A stretch of DNA of 6,128 nt from NCBI GenBank assembly GCA_905478725.1, contig CAJQJT010000370.1, positions 1-6,128 of the forward strand, read 5' to 3'. The notes below the pieces were generated by a model. The model searched no databases. It saw nothing but the letters and a program-made list of their open reading frames with translations, and was not told the origin of the DNA. The first letter of the stretch is position 1, and the number at the start of each line of letters is the position of its first letter. The stretch comes from an uncultured Pseudomonadales bacterium. GTDB taxonomy: Bacteria > Pseudomonadota > Gammaproteobacteria > Pseudomonadales > Porticoccaceae. Shown one piece after another: positions 1 to 5,526 of the stretch. The position numbers and the translations under genes are program-made.

Positions 1-595
1 CGAGGCTATTCACAACTGCATCGTCGTAAACAGCCTGAGCTTCGTGGACATCAGTTACCGGCAGCAGGCCCACTTCAAAACGTTCGCGAGTCTGTTCTAG
101 CTGGCGCTGAATGGCACGCTCTTCAGCATTGCGCGTCTGCATATTGTCGTAGGCACGCAGCACATTAAAGTAGGCATCGCTGACGCGAATGATAAGGCTC
201 TGCTGATCTGCGGCGAACTGCGCGCGAGCACTTTCACTCAGAGACTTACTGCCCTGAAAGCGGTACCAAGAGGGCATGTCGAAAATAGCTTGGCTGAGAG
301 AAGCGCCGTAAGAAGTGCTGTCGCTATCAATGGTGCCGCCAGTGCCAAATAGCGGGGAGCTATCGTCAGTTTCAGACTCTTTGTATTCGCCGGTTATAGA
401 CAATTGCGGCAGCAGCGCTGCGCGACTGATGTTTTTTCCTTCGCGGTCAGCGTTAAAAGTAGCCCTTGCGGCTCTCAATACGGGATCGTTTTCCAGGGCA
501 CTTTCATATATATCGACAAGGGAATCAGAGACCGCTAGCTGCGGGGCTAAAAAAGCGACAGCAACAATCAAAAAATGTTTTTTAACAATGTGCAT
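1..595 (-). CDS. tolC: TolC family outer membrane channel protein, N-terminal part (cut by window edge)
   Basis: The first 198 codons of a TolC-type outer membrane efflux protein are present; the rest lies beyond position 1. TolC forms a trimeric beta-barrel and periplasmic alpha-helical tunnel that serves as exit duct for tripartite drug efflux pumps and type I secretion. Residues 1-23 look like a Sec signal peptide: basic KKH, a hydrophobic stretch, and an AVS cleavage site before D24. The mature start (SLVDIYESALENDP) is typical of the family. Further matches to E. coli TolC are LLPQL (61-65), QAIFDM (102-107), AYFNVL (141-146) and the FEVGL..VTDV segment (173-183). The ATG at 595 is supported by the signal peptide and by GGAGG four bases upstream. 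Divergent from nudF, as in E. coli. Other outer-membrane factor paralogues exist, but IFDM..W and the genomic position favour TolC itself. Confidence 0.93.
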   Translation of the reverse strand, partial: MHIVKKHFLIVAVAFLAPQLAVSDSLVDIYESALENDPVLRAARATFNADREGKNISRAALLPQLSITGEYKESETDDSSPLFGTGGTIDSDSTSYGASLSQAIFDMPSWYRFQGSKSLSESARAQFAADQQSLIIRVSDAYFNVLRAYDNMQTRNAEERAIQRQLEQTRERFEVGLLPVTDVHEAQAVYDDAVVNSL

Positions 596-599
596 ATGA

Positions 600-604
600 C
601 CTCC
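600..604 (-). promoter_or_regulatory. Ribosome binding site of tolC
   Basis: On the minus strand the sequence reads GGAGG, then TCAT, then the ATG at 595. This is the strongest Shine-Dalgarno match among the genes here and fixes the tolC start. The spacing of four bases is short but workable, since GGAGGT can be counted as the pairing region. Confidence 0.8.
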
Positions 605-638
605 ATTTGGACGGCAGTAGTTTAGCAGGTTTACCTCG

Positions 639-655
639 AAGACATAGGCTGTCTT
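639..655. repeat. Perfect inverted repeat AAGACA-N5-TGTCTT in the tolC leader
   Basis: The sequence AAGACATAGGCTGTCTT has 6-bp perfect arms around a 5-bp centre (TAGGC). It lies 43 bases upstream of the tolC start codon. It could be a dimeric regulator operator or, if transcribed, a small hairpin in the tolC mRNA leader. It is not followed by a T-run on either strand, so it is not a typical terminator. The repeat is read directly; its role is unknown. Confidence 0.45.
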
Positions 656-819
656 TAATGACCAGGCACCAATTTAGGGCGGATTGCAAAATCGTTGCGC
701 CATGAAAAACTGGTGCGTTACGCCGAACTAAAGGTTAGACGTTTTGAATGATCAAATAGTTTAAGATCAAACGTAAAAGATACTCCAGATACATGTAATC
801 AGAGAGTGATGCCCAGACC

Positions 820-1434
820 ATGGACAAAAAACACCGCTTCGGCCCTTCGGACTATCGGCTTAAATCTACCGAGACAGTCTTTCAGGGCTTTTTTAAAATG
901 ACTCGAATGACTGTTGAGCACCGATTGTTTGGCGGTGGTTGGAGTAAACCGCTGCGTCGCGAGCTATTCCAACGAGGCGATGCGGTAGGCGTCCTGCTTT
1001 ATGATCCCCGCAATCACCGGGTTGGTCTAATCGAACAGTTTCGACCAGGTGCGCTAAATGAAGCCCGTGGTCCCTGGCAGTATGAAGTTATTGCCGGCAT
1101 GATCGAGCCGGGAGAGAGCCTTGAGCAAGTTGCAGCTAGAGAGCTAGAGGAAGAGAGCGGAGTTGAAGTGGAAAAATTGCTGCCGATCTGCGACTATCTG
1201 GTCAGCTCCGGTGGCACAGACGAAAAAATGCACCTCTTCTGTGGTCTTGCGGATCTCCGCGAGCGCGGCGGCATCTTTGGGGTAGATGGCGAGAGCGAAG
1301 ATATTCTGCTGCACGTTTGGTCCTACGCTGAGACCATGGAGGCGTTTTCACAGGGCCTCCTCAACAGCGCGGCCATGTCAGTTGCATTGTTTTGGCTACA
1401 ATTAAACCACCAGCAGTTGAGACTTGAGTCTTGA
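820..1434 (+). CDS. nudF: ADP-ribose pyrophosphatase (Nudix hydrolase)
   Basis: A 204-residue cytoplasmic Nudix hydrolase, close to E. coli NudF (209 residues). NudF hydrolyses ADP-ribose to AMP and ribose 5-phosphate, limiting free ADP-ribose; metal ions bind at the Nudix box. That box is complete at residues 93-115: G93, then E99, R107-E108, E111-E112 and G114. Other family matches are ETVFQGFF (18-25), HRLFGG (34-39), the R47-R-E region, and VGLIEQFRPGA (68-78). SSGGTDE (129-135) and the GESED loop (157-161) correspond to the late segment that carries extra catalytic acidic residues in E. coli. The C-terminus (ALFWLQLNHQ) aligns with E. coli ALQWLQLHHQ. The ATG at 820 is the only ATG after an in-frame stop at 796-798 that keeps the N-terminal family region. 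Its Shine-Dalgarno is poor (AGAGAG about 13 bases upstream). First gene of a likely nudF-yqiB-cpdA unit. Confidence 0.95.
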   Translation: MDKKHRFGPSDYRLKSTETVFQGFFKMTRMTVEHRLFGGGWSKPLRRELFQRGDAVGVLLYDPRNHRVGLIEQFRPGALNEARGPWQYEVIAGMIEPGESLEQVAARELEEESGVEVEKLLPICDYLVSSGGTDEKMHLFCGLADLRERGGIFGVDGESEDILLHVWSYAETMEAFSQGLLNSAAMSVALFWLQLNHQQLRLES

Positions 1435-1494
1435 ATATCAGCCTAATAAAAGCCACTAAAGTGAAAAAGCTAACTGCATCACGACCAGCGAGTA

Positions 1495-1947
1495 ATGACT
1501 TTGTCAGTATCTGAACGCCGACGTCAACGACACAATCTGCAGCGCCTGCACGGCGAGTGTGAGCTCAATTACGTGCGTCTGCTGAGACTGATGCCGGGGC
1601 CGCCGCAGCTGGGTCAAAGTATTGGCGTGGATTTCACCCATGAGTCGAACAGTGGCATGCATCTTCGTACAGATGAGGTCACGCGCTATACGCACCTTTT
1701 AAGTATCTCTGCCAAAAGTGCAAGACCAGAGTGGTTGCCAGAGATTCAGATTAAAGTGCGCATCTATCACGATGCGAAAATGGCTGAAGTGGTGGAATGG
1801 TGCAGCGACAGAACTATCCCCTGGGAGCTGGCAGAAAAATCGTCAATGCAGGCGCCGGATGAAAAATGGCAGTGGAACATGTTTTTAAGTGACCTGTTAG
1901 CTCATGGTTTAAGTCATGGCATGAGCAAAGTAAAAGTGTCCCTTTAA
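1495..1947 (+). CDS. yqiB: DUF1249 family protein, YqiB-like, function unknown
   Basis: A 150-residue soluble protein of the DUF1249 (YqiB) family, whose function is not established. It has no signal peptide or membrane segment. Conserved blocks shared with E. coli YqiB (140 residues) are C22-E-x-N-Y-x-x-L-x-R-L near the N-terminus, E61-x-T-R-Y-T (61-66), Y91-H-D-A with M96-A-E-V, and D122-E-K-x-Q-x-N-x-F-L-x-D-x-L towards the C-terminus. The basic start (SERRRQRHNLQR) is longer than in E. coli and could be specific to this lineage. The gene sits 60 bp after nudF and 49 bp before cpdA, the same position as in E. coli and pseudomonads. That constant linkage to two nucleotide hydrolases suggests a related role, but this is inference. 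The ATG start has only a weak purine-rich sequence (GCGAG) upstream. Confidence 0.9.
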   Translation: MTLSVSERRRQRHNLQRLHGECELNYVRLLRLMPGPPQLGQSIGVDFTHESNSGMHLRTDEVTRYTHLLSISAKSARPEWLPEIQIKVRIYHDAKMAEVVEWCSDRTIPWELAEKSSMQAPDEKWQWNMFLSDLLAHGLSHGMSKVKVSL

Positions 1948-1996
1948 GCCGCCACTTTTCCCCATAAACTGACAGTAAGGCAGCGCGAGAAATTCC

Positions 1997-2782
1997 ATGA
2001 GTACAGTGCATATTACCCAAATCACCGATTTGCACCTGGGTGCAAACGAGCAGGAAACCCTCGGCGGCGTCACCACCTTTGAGGGTTTTAAAGCTGCACT
2101 ACAAGCCTCGGACGATCAGGGTCGCGCCGATAACCTGTTGCTACTTACCGGTGATCTGGCCAGCGACTATCAGGCCGGCGCCTACCAACTGCTGAATAAA
2201 ACCCTCGCGGAAAAGCAGCGCCAGGCACTTTGGTTGCCTGGCAATCATGATCATCTCGAGACCATGGAGGCTAATCTGACAGCCTTCCCGCGAGTGCGTA
2301 TTTATGAAGCTGGTGCCTGGGGCATAATTTTATTAGACAGCTCCAAAGTGGGTCAGCCTGGCGGACATTTTTCTGAACCAGAGCTTCAGTTCGCCGAGCA
2401 GAGTCTAAAGCAGCTAGCCAGCAAGTTTGTCTTAGTGGCAGTGCATCACTCACCAGTGCTGGTTAATTCCGCCTGGCTCGACCAGCAGCAAATCGACAAT
2501 CATCAGCGTCTCTATGATCTGCTTGCGGCCCATGGCCAGGTCAAGGCCGTAGTCACAGGTCACGTTCATCAGCACCACGACAGTCTCTGGGGAAATATCC
2601 CAGTCTATTCAACACCCTCAAGCTGCGTTCAATTCGAGCAGCACAGCCATGACTTTGGTCTCGCCGATAAACCTCCCGGCTATCGCTGGCTGGATTTGCA
2701 TGAGGACGGCAGCCTTAATACCGGCGTCGAATTCCTCAAAGATTTTGCCCAGCAGTGCGATCGCAGCTGCGCCGGTTATTAA
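1997..2782 (+). CDS. cpdA: 3',5'-cyclic-AMP phosphodiesterase CpdA (Icc), class III metallophosphoesterase
   Basis: A 261-residue cytoplasmic calcineurin-like metallophosphoesterase matching E. coli CpdA (275 residues). CpdA hydrolyses 3',5'-cAMP to 5'-AMP and so tunes CRP-dependent regulation. The full set of bimetal ligands is present: D11 and H13 (TDLH), D53 (TGDLA), N83 and H84 (GNHD), H150 (HHSP) and H189/H191 (GHVH). Further family matches are WLPGNHD (79-85), ILLDS (111-115), WLDQ (160-163) and the C-terminal STPSSCVQF (205-213) with PGYR..LH. The shorter N-terminus relative to E. coli starts right at the first beta strand (VHITQITD), which supports the ATG at 1997. Its ribosome binding site is weak (GAGA six bases upstream). 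It follows yqiB by 49 bp without a terminator. After its stop, 102 bp lead to yqiA, where a new promoter appears. Cyclic AMP specificity is inferred from family and context; other cyclic nucleotides cannot be excluded. Confidence 0.94.
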   Translation: MSTVHITQITDLHLGANEQETLGGVTTFEGFKAALQASDDQGRADNLLLLTGDLASDYQAGAYQLLNKTLAEKQRQALWLPGNHDHLETMEANLTAFPRVRIYEAGAWGIILLDSSKVGQPGGHFSEPELQFAEQSLKQLASKFVLVAVHHSPVLVNSAWLDQQQIDNHQRLYDLLAAHGQVKAVVTGHVHQHHDSLWGNIPVYSTPSSCVQFEQHSHDFGLADKPPGYRWLDLHEDGSLNTGVEFLKDFAQQCDRSCAGY

Positions 2783-2849
2783 TCCGCTCCTCGAGCCTCA
2801 GTTATTCACTTGTAGCGCAATCAATCGACCCTAAAGCCATAGCTTTGGC

Positions 2850-2855
2850 TATAAT
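2850..2855 (+). promoter_or_regulatory. Likely sigma70 promoter (-10 TATAAT) for yqiA-parE
   Basis: A perfect TATAAT lies 29 bases before the yqiA ATG and predicts transcription from about 2862, a leader of roughly 23 bases. The best -35 candidate is TCGACC (2825-2830, four of six matches), with a long 19-bp spacer. The hexamer at ideal 17-bp spacing (GACCCT) is poor, so an activator may be needed. The -10 overlaps two alternative short dyads: AAAGC-CATA-GCTTT (2833-2846) and ATAGC-TTTG-GCTAT (2839-2852). There is no strong terminator after cpdA; only a weak GCTC-CTC-GAGC dyad at 2787-2797 without a T-run. Some readthrough from cpdA is therefore possible. Confidence 0.55.
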
Positions 2856-2884
2856 GTCGCCTTCCAAAAAATAGATTGCCGTCA

Positions 2885-3508
2885 ATGCCAACGCTGCTTT
2901 ATTTACATGGGTTTAATAGTTCGCCAGAGTCCGCGAAGGCGCAGCAGACCCAGCAGTGGTTTGCGCAAAATGCCCCTGGAATAGAGTTTATTTGCCCTTC
3001 ACTGCCCCCTTACGCTGATCAGGCTATGGCGCTGTTATGCGAGATAGTCGAGGCGCGTCTGCCAGAGCCGGTATTTGTCATTGGCAGCTCCATGGGCGGT
3101 TTTTTCGCCAGCTGTTTGGCCGAGCGCTATGCTGAGCTTGGCGATGGTGTTAGCGCAGTGCTGATCAATCCAGCAGTCAGCCCAGATCGCGGTCTGGAAA
3201 AATGGCTGGGTGAAAACAGCAACTATCACAGTGGTGAAACCTGGCTCTTCGAAGGGCATCACATAGATGAATATCAGCGCTGGGACCCGGCTGAGATAAA
3301 AAATAAAAATAATTACCTAGTGCTATTGCAAAGCGGTGACGAAGTGCTTGATTATCGTGATGCCGAGCAGCGCTACCAAGGCTGCAAAATAATTCTCGAA
3401 TCCGGTGGTGATCACAGCTTTATTGATTATCATCGACACTTGGAAGCTATCCACCAGTTCTTGCTGTCGACGGTTCCAAGCAATCCACAATTACAACCTG
3501 ACCTGTAG
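2885..3508 (+). CDS. yqiA: YqiA/YcfP family alpha/beta-hydrolase (esterase)
   Basis: A 207-residue alpha/beta-hydrolase, compared with 193 residues for E. coli YqiA, an esterase whose physiological substrate is not settled. It opens with MPTLLYLHGFNSSPESAKA, nearly identical to E. coli MSTLLYLHGFNSSPRSAKA, and this decides the ATG at 2885. An in-frame TTG at 2876 would add only MPS and lies very near the predicted transcription start. The catalytic set is complete: HGF oxyanion motif (8-10), nucleophile S69 in G67-S-S-M-G71, acid D152 in GDEVLDY, and H177 in GGDHSF. The NPAV block (95-98) also matches. No signal peptide, so cytoplasmic. The C-terminal tail (STVPSNPQLQPDL) extends past the E. 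coli protein. The stop codon lies 5 bp before parE, and its TAG is part of the only candidate parE ribosome binding site, suggesting translational coupling. Confidence 0.93.
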   Translation: MPTLLYLHGFNSSPESAKAQQTQQWFAQNAPGIEFICPSLPPYADQAMALLCEIVEARLPEPVFVIGSSMGGFFASCLAERYAELGDGVSAVLINPAVSPDRGLEKWLGENSNYHSGETWLFEGHHIDEYQRWDPAEIKNKNNYLVLLQSGDEVLDYRDAEQRYQGCKIILESGGDHSFIDYHRHLEAIHQFLLSTVPSNPQLQPDL

Positions 3509-3513
3509 GGCGT

Positions 3514-5406
3514 ATGAGCACATATAACGCAGAAGATATTGAAGTCCTCACCGGACTAGACCCGGTGCGCAAGCGCCCGGGAATGTACACCGACACCAGC
3601 CGTCCCAATCACCTAGCTCAAGAGGTCATCGACAACAGTGTCGATGAAGCCCTGGCCGGACATGCCAGTCGCATTGATGTGACCCTGCACAAGGATGGCT
3701 CCCTATCGGTCTGTGACGATGGCCGCGGCATGCCCGTGGACATTCACCCAGAGCAGGGTATTCCCGGCGTCGAAGTAATTCTCTCGACCCTTCACTCCGG
3801 TGGCAAGTTCTCGAATAAAAACTATCAGTTCTCCGGTGGCCTTCATGGCGTTGGTGTCTCAGTGGTCAACGCCCTGTCGGACAATCTTGAACTAACGGTC
3901 AAGCGCGGCGGCAGTGTCCATCAAATCACTTTTGCCAATGGCGAAAAGACCTCAGATCTGCAAGTGATCGACAGCTGCGGTCAGCGCAATACCGGTACCA
4001 TACTGCGCTTCTGGCCCAACCCAATTTACTTCGACTCGGTTAAGTTCTCGCTATTGCGTCTGCGCCACGTGTTGCGCGCTAAAGCGGTACTTTGCAGTGG
4101 TTTAACCGTGAGCTTCTACGACGAAAATACTGACGAGAGCGAAGAGTGGCACTATCAGGACGGTCTGCAAGACTACCTTTCTGGATCACTGGCAGGCTGG
4201 GATGTATTGCCCGCCACTCCTTTTATCGGCACCTATTCCGCAGCTAATGAGGCCGCTGACTGGGCCGTGCAGTGGATGCCCGATGGCGGCGATCTGGTGC
4301 AAGAGAGCTATGTCAATCTGATCCCCACACCTCAGGGTGGCACTCACGTTAACGGTCTGCGTACCGGTCTGTTGGATGCCATGCGCGAGTTCTGTGAATT
4401 CAGAAACCTGCTACCCCGAGGGGTCAAACTAACCCCAGACGATATTTGGGATCGCTGTAGTTTTGTGCTCTCATCCAAACTTGAAGATCCCCAGTTCTCC
4501 GGCCAGACCAAAGATCGTCTCTCATCGCGACAGGCTGCTGCCTTTGTCTCCGGTGTGGTTAAAGACTCCTTCAGCCTGTGGCTCAATCAGCACACAGAAG
4601 AGGCCGAGAAACTCGCCGAACTCTGTATCTACAGCGCCCAGAGCCGCATGCGAGCGAGTAAAAAAGTCGTCCGTAAAAAGATTACTCAGGGCCCAGCACT
4701 GCCGGGCAAACTGGCCGACTGCTCCAGCGGCGAGCCAGAGCGCTGTGAAATATTCTTTGTCGAGGGTGACTCTGCTGGCGGTTCTGCCAAGCAGGCCCGC
4801 AACCGTGAAAACCAAGCGATCATGCCCCTGCGCGGCAAGATCCTCAATACCTGGGAGGTGGATTCTCAAGAGATCCTCGGCTCACAGGAAGTCCACGATA
4901 TCTCCGTGGCCCTGGGCATAGACCCCGCCATCGAAAATCTCGACAAACTGCGCTATCACAAAGTCTGCATCCTCGCCGACGCCGACTCCGATGGACTGCA
5001 TATTGCGACCCTGATCTGCGCGCTGTTTGTGCGTCATTTCCGGTCTCTGGTCAGTGCCGGACATGTCTATGTGGCCATGCCACCACTGTTCCGCATAGAC
5101 GTGGGTAAAGACGTCTATTACGCATTGGATGAGTCAGAGAAACAGGGCATCCTCGACCGCATTGAAGCCGAGAACAAACGCGGCAAGGTTAATGTGCAGC
5201 GCTTTAAAGGACTGGGTGAAATGAACCCATTACAGTTGCGCGAAACCACCATGAACCCAGACACCCGCCGTCTGGTGCAGCTCACAGTGGATGTGGACGA
5301 TAATACCGACTCGATAATGGATATGTTGCTGGCAAAAAAACGCGCCCCCGACCGTCGCACCTGGCTCGAAAGTAAAGGCAACCTGGCTGGTATAGCCGAC
5401 CTTTAG
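3514..5406 (+). CDS. parE: DNA topoisomerase IV subunit B (ParE)
   Basis: A full-length 630-residue ParE, the same length as in E. coli. With ParC it forms the ParC2ParE2 type II topoisomerase that decatenates replicated chromosomes using ATP. The GHKL ATPase domain (about 1-220) has the catalytic E37 in EVIDNSVDEALAGH, adenine-contacting D69 in DDGRGMP (68-74) and the ATP lid GGLHGVGVSVVNA (108-120). The transducer domain carries the QTK loop with K333. The TOPRIM domain has E417 in VEGDSAGGSA, PLRGKILN (438-445) and the acidic DADSDG (489-494), followed by QRFKGLGEMNP (562-572). The absence of the insert typical of Gram-negative GyrB, EVLTGLDPVR at the N-terminus, and the parC neighbour identify ParE rather than GyrB. 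The EGDSA quinolone-linked region looks wild type. The start is 5 bp after yqiA, with AGGG three bases upstream. No truncation or frameshift. Confidence 0.97.
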   Translation: MSTYNAEDIEVLTGLDPVRKRPGMYTDTSRPNHLAQEVIDNSVDEALAGHASRIDVTLHKDGSLSVCDDGRGMPVDIHPEQGIPGVEVILSTLHSGGKFSNKNYQFSGGLHGVGVSVVNALSDNLELTVKRGGSVHQITFANGEKTSDLQVIDSCGQRNTGTILRFWPNPIYFDSVKFSLLRLRHVLRAKAVLCSGLTVSFYDENTDESEEWHYQDGLQDYLSGSLAGWDVLPATPFIGTYSAANEAADWAVQWMPDGGDLVQESYVNLIPTPQGGTHVNGLRTGLLDAMREFCEFRNLLPRGVKLTPDDIWDRCSFVLSSKLEDPQFSGQTKDRLSSRQAAAFVSGVVKDSFSLWLNQHTEEAEKLAELCIYSAQSRMRASKKVVRKKITQGPALPGKLADCSSGEPERCEIFFVEGDSAGGSAKQARNRENQAIMPLRGKILNTWEVDSQEILGSQEVHDISVALGIDPAIENLDKLRYHKVCILADADSDGLHIATLICALFVRHFRSLVSAGHVYVAMPPLFRIDVGKDVYYALDESEKQGILDRIEAENKRGKVNVQRFKGLGEMNPLQLRETTMNPDTRRLVQLTVDVDDNTDSIMDMLLAKKRAPDRRTWLESKGNLAGIADL

Positions 5407-5526
5407 CTTTTTGATGAATTAAGAGCTTTGTACATTAAGGGCTTTGTAAATTAAGAGCTTTGTAAATTAAGAGCTGCGTAAATTAAGAGCTTTATAAATT
5501 AAGTGTTTTGATAAATAGGATCAACG
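5407..5526. repeat. 16-bp AT-rich tandem repeat filling the parE-parC spacer
   Basis: Five tandem units of consensus AGAGCTTTGTAAATTA occupy 5422-5437, 5438-5453, 5454-5469, 5470-5485 and 5486-5501. They differ from consensus at 1, 1, 0, 2 and 1 positions. A sixth, decayed unit (AGTGTTTTGATAAATA, 11 of 16) covers 5502-5517 and merges into the parC ribosome binding site. A degenerate copy (GCTTTTTGATGAATTA) fills 5406-5421 right after the parE stop. Each full unit carries TAA codons, and since 16 is not a multiple of 3 the array has stops in all frames, so it is non-coding. It is not a CRISPR: there are no spacers and the units are contiguous. No good promoter pair or terminator was found, though TATAAA occurs at 5493-5498. 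The function is unknown; see findings. Confidence 0.9.
5517..5520 (+). promoter_or_regulatory. Ribosome binding site of parC
   Basis: AGGA lies six bases before the parC ATG at 5527, a good Shine-Dalgarno match at good spacing. It begins on the last base of the decayed sixth repeat unit, so the tandem array ends exactly where the translation initiation region begins. Confidence 0.75.

Larger units (their letters stand above)
596..819. other. Divergent tolC/nudF intergenic regulatory region
   Basis: These 224 bases separate the divergent tolC and nudF starts and must hold their promoters unless transcription comes from elsewhere. I searched both strands for -35/-10 pairs and found only poor ones. 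For example, TTGAAT (744-749) and TAAGAT (762-767) on the plus strand have a 12-bp spacer. Visible structure includes a perfect inverted repeat at 639-655, an imperfect inverted repeat GCACCAATTT (666-675) / AAACTGGTGC (707-716), and a direct repeat GATCAAA at 750-756 and 765-771. In E. coli the tolC promoter region is controlled by MarA/SoxS/Rob-type activators, so an activator-dependent weak promoter is plausible here, but no marbox could be identified by eye. Confidence 0.5.

Noticed and set aside
315..599. Plus-strand open frame opposite the tolC start
   Set aside because: It is antisense to a well-supported tolC N-terminus with signal peptide and ribosome binding site; its translation resembles no family I know.
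673..703. Possible sigma54 promoter towards tolC (minus strand TGGCGCAACGATTTTGC)
   Set aside because: The GG and GC elements are separated by 12 bases instead of the strict 10 required for a -24/-12 promoter.
666..716. Possible NtrC binding site (GCACCA ... TGGTGC)
   Set aside because: NtrC dimer sites have the half-sites only a few bases apart; here they are 39 bases apart, and there is no sigma54 promoter.
2787..2797. Possible terminator after cpdA (GCTC-CTC-GAGC)
   Set aside because: The stem has four base pairs and is not followed by a T-run.
2876..2884. TTG start for yqiA
   Set aside because: It would add only three residues; the ATG at 2885 aligns exactly with the E. coli YqiA start, and the TTG is only about 14 bases from the predicted transcript start.
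4344..4921. Long open frames on both strands inside parE (such as plus 4463-4921 and minus 4522-4869)
   Set aside because: They overlap the TOPRIM-containing, fully conserved parE frame, have no recognisable protein features, and are explained by the codon bias of parE.
5422..5517. CRISPR-like repeat array
   Set aside because: Units are contiguous 16-mers without spacers, and no cas genes are present, so this is a simple tandem repeat.
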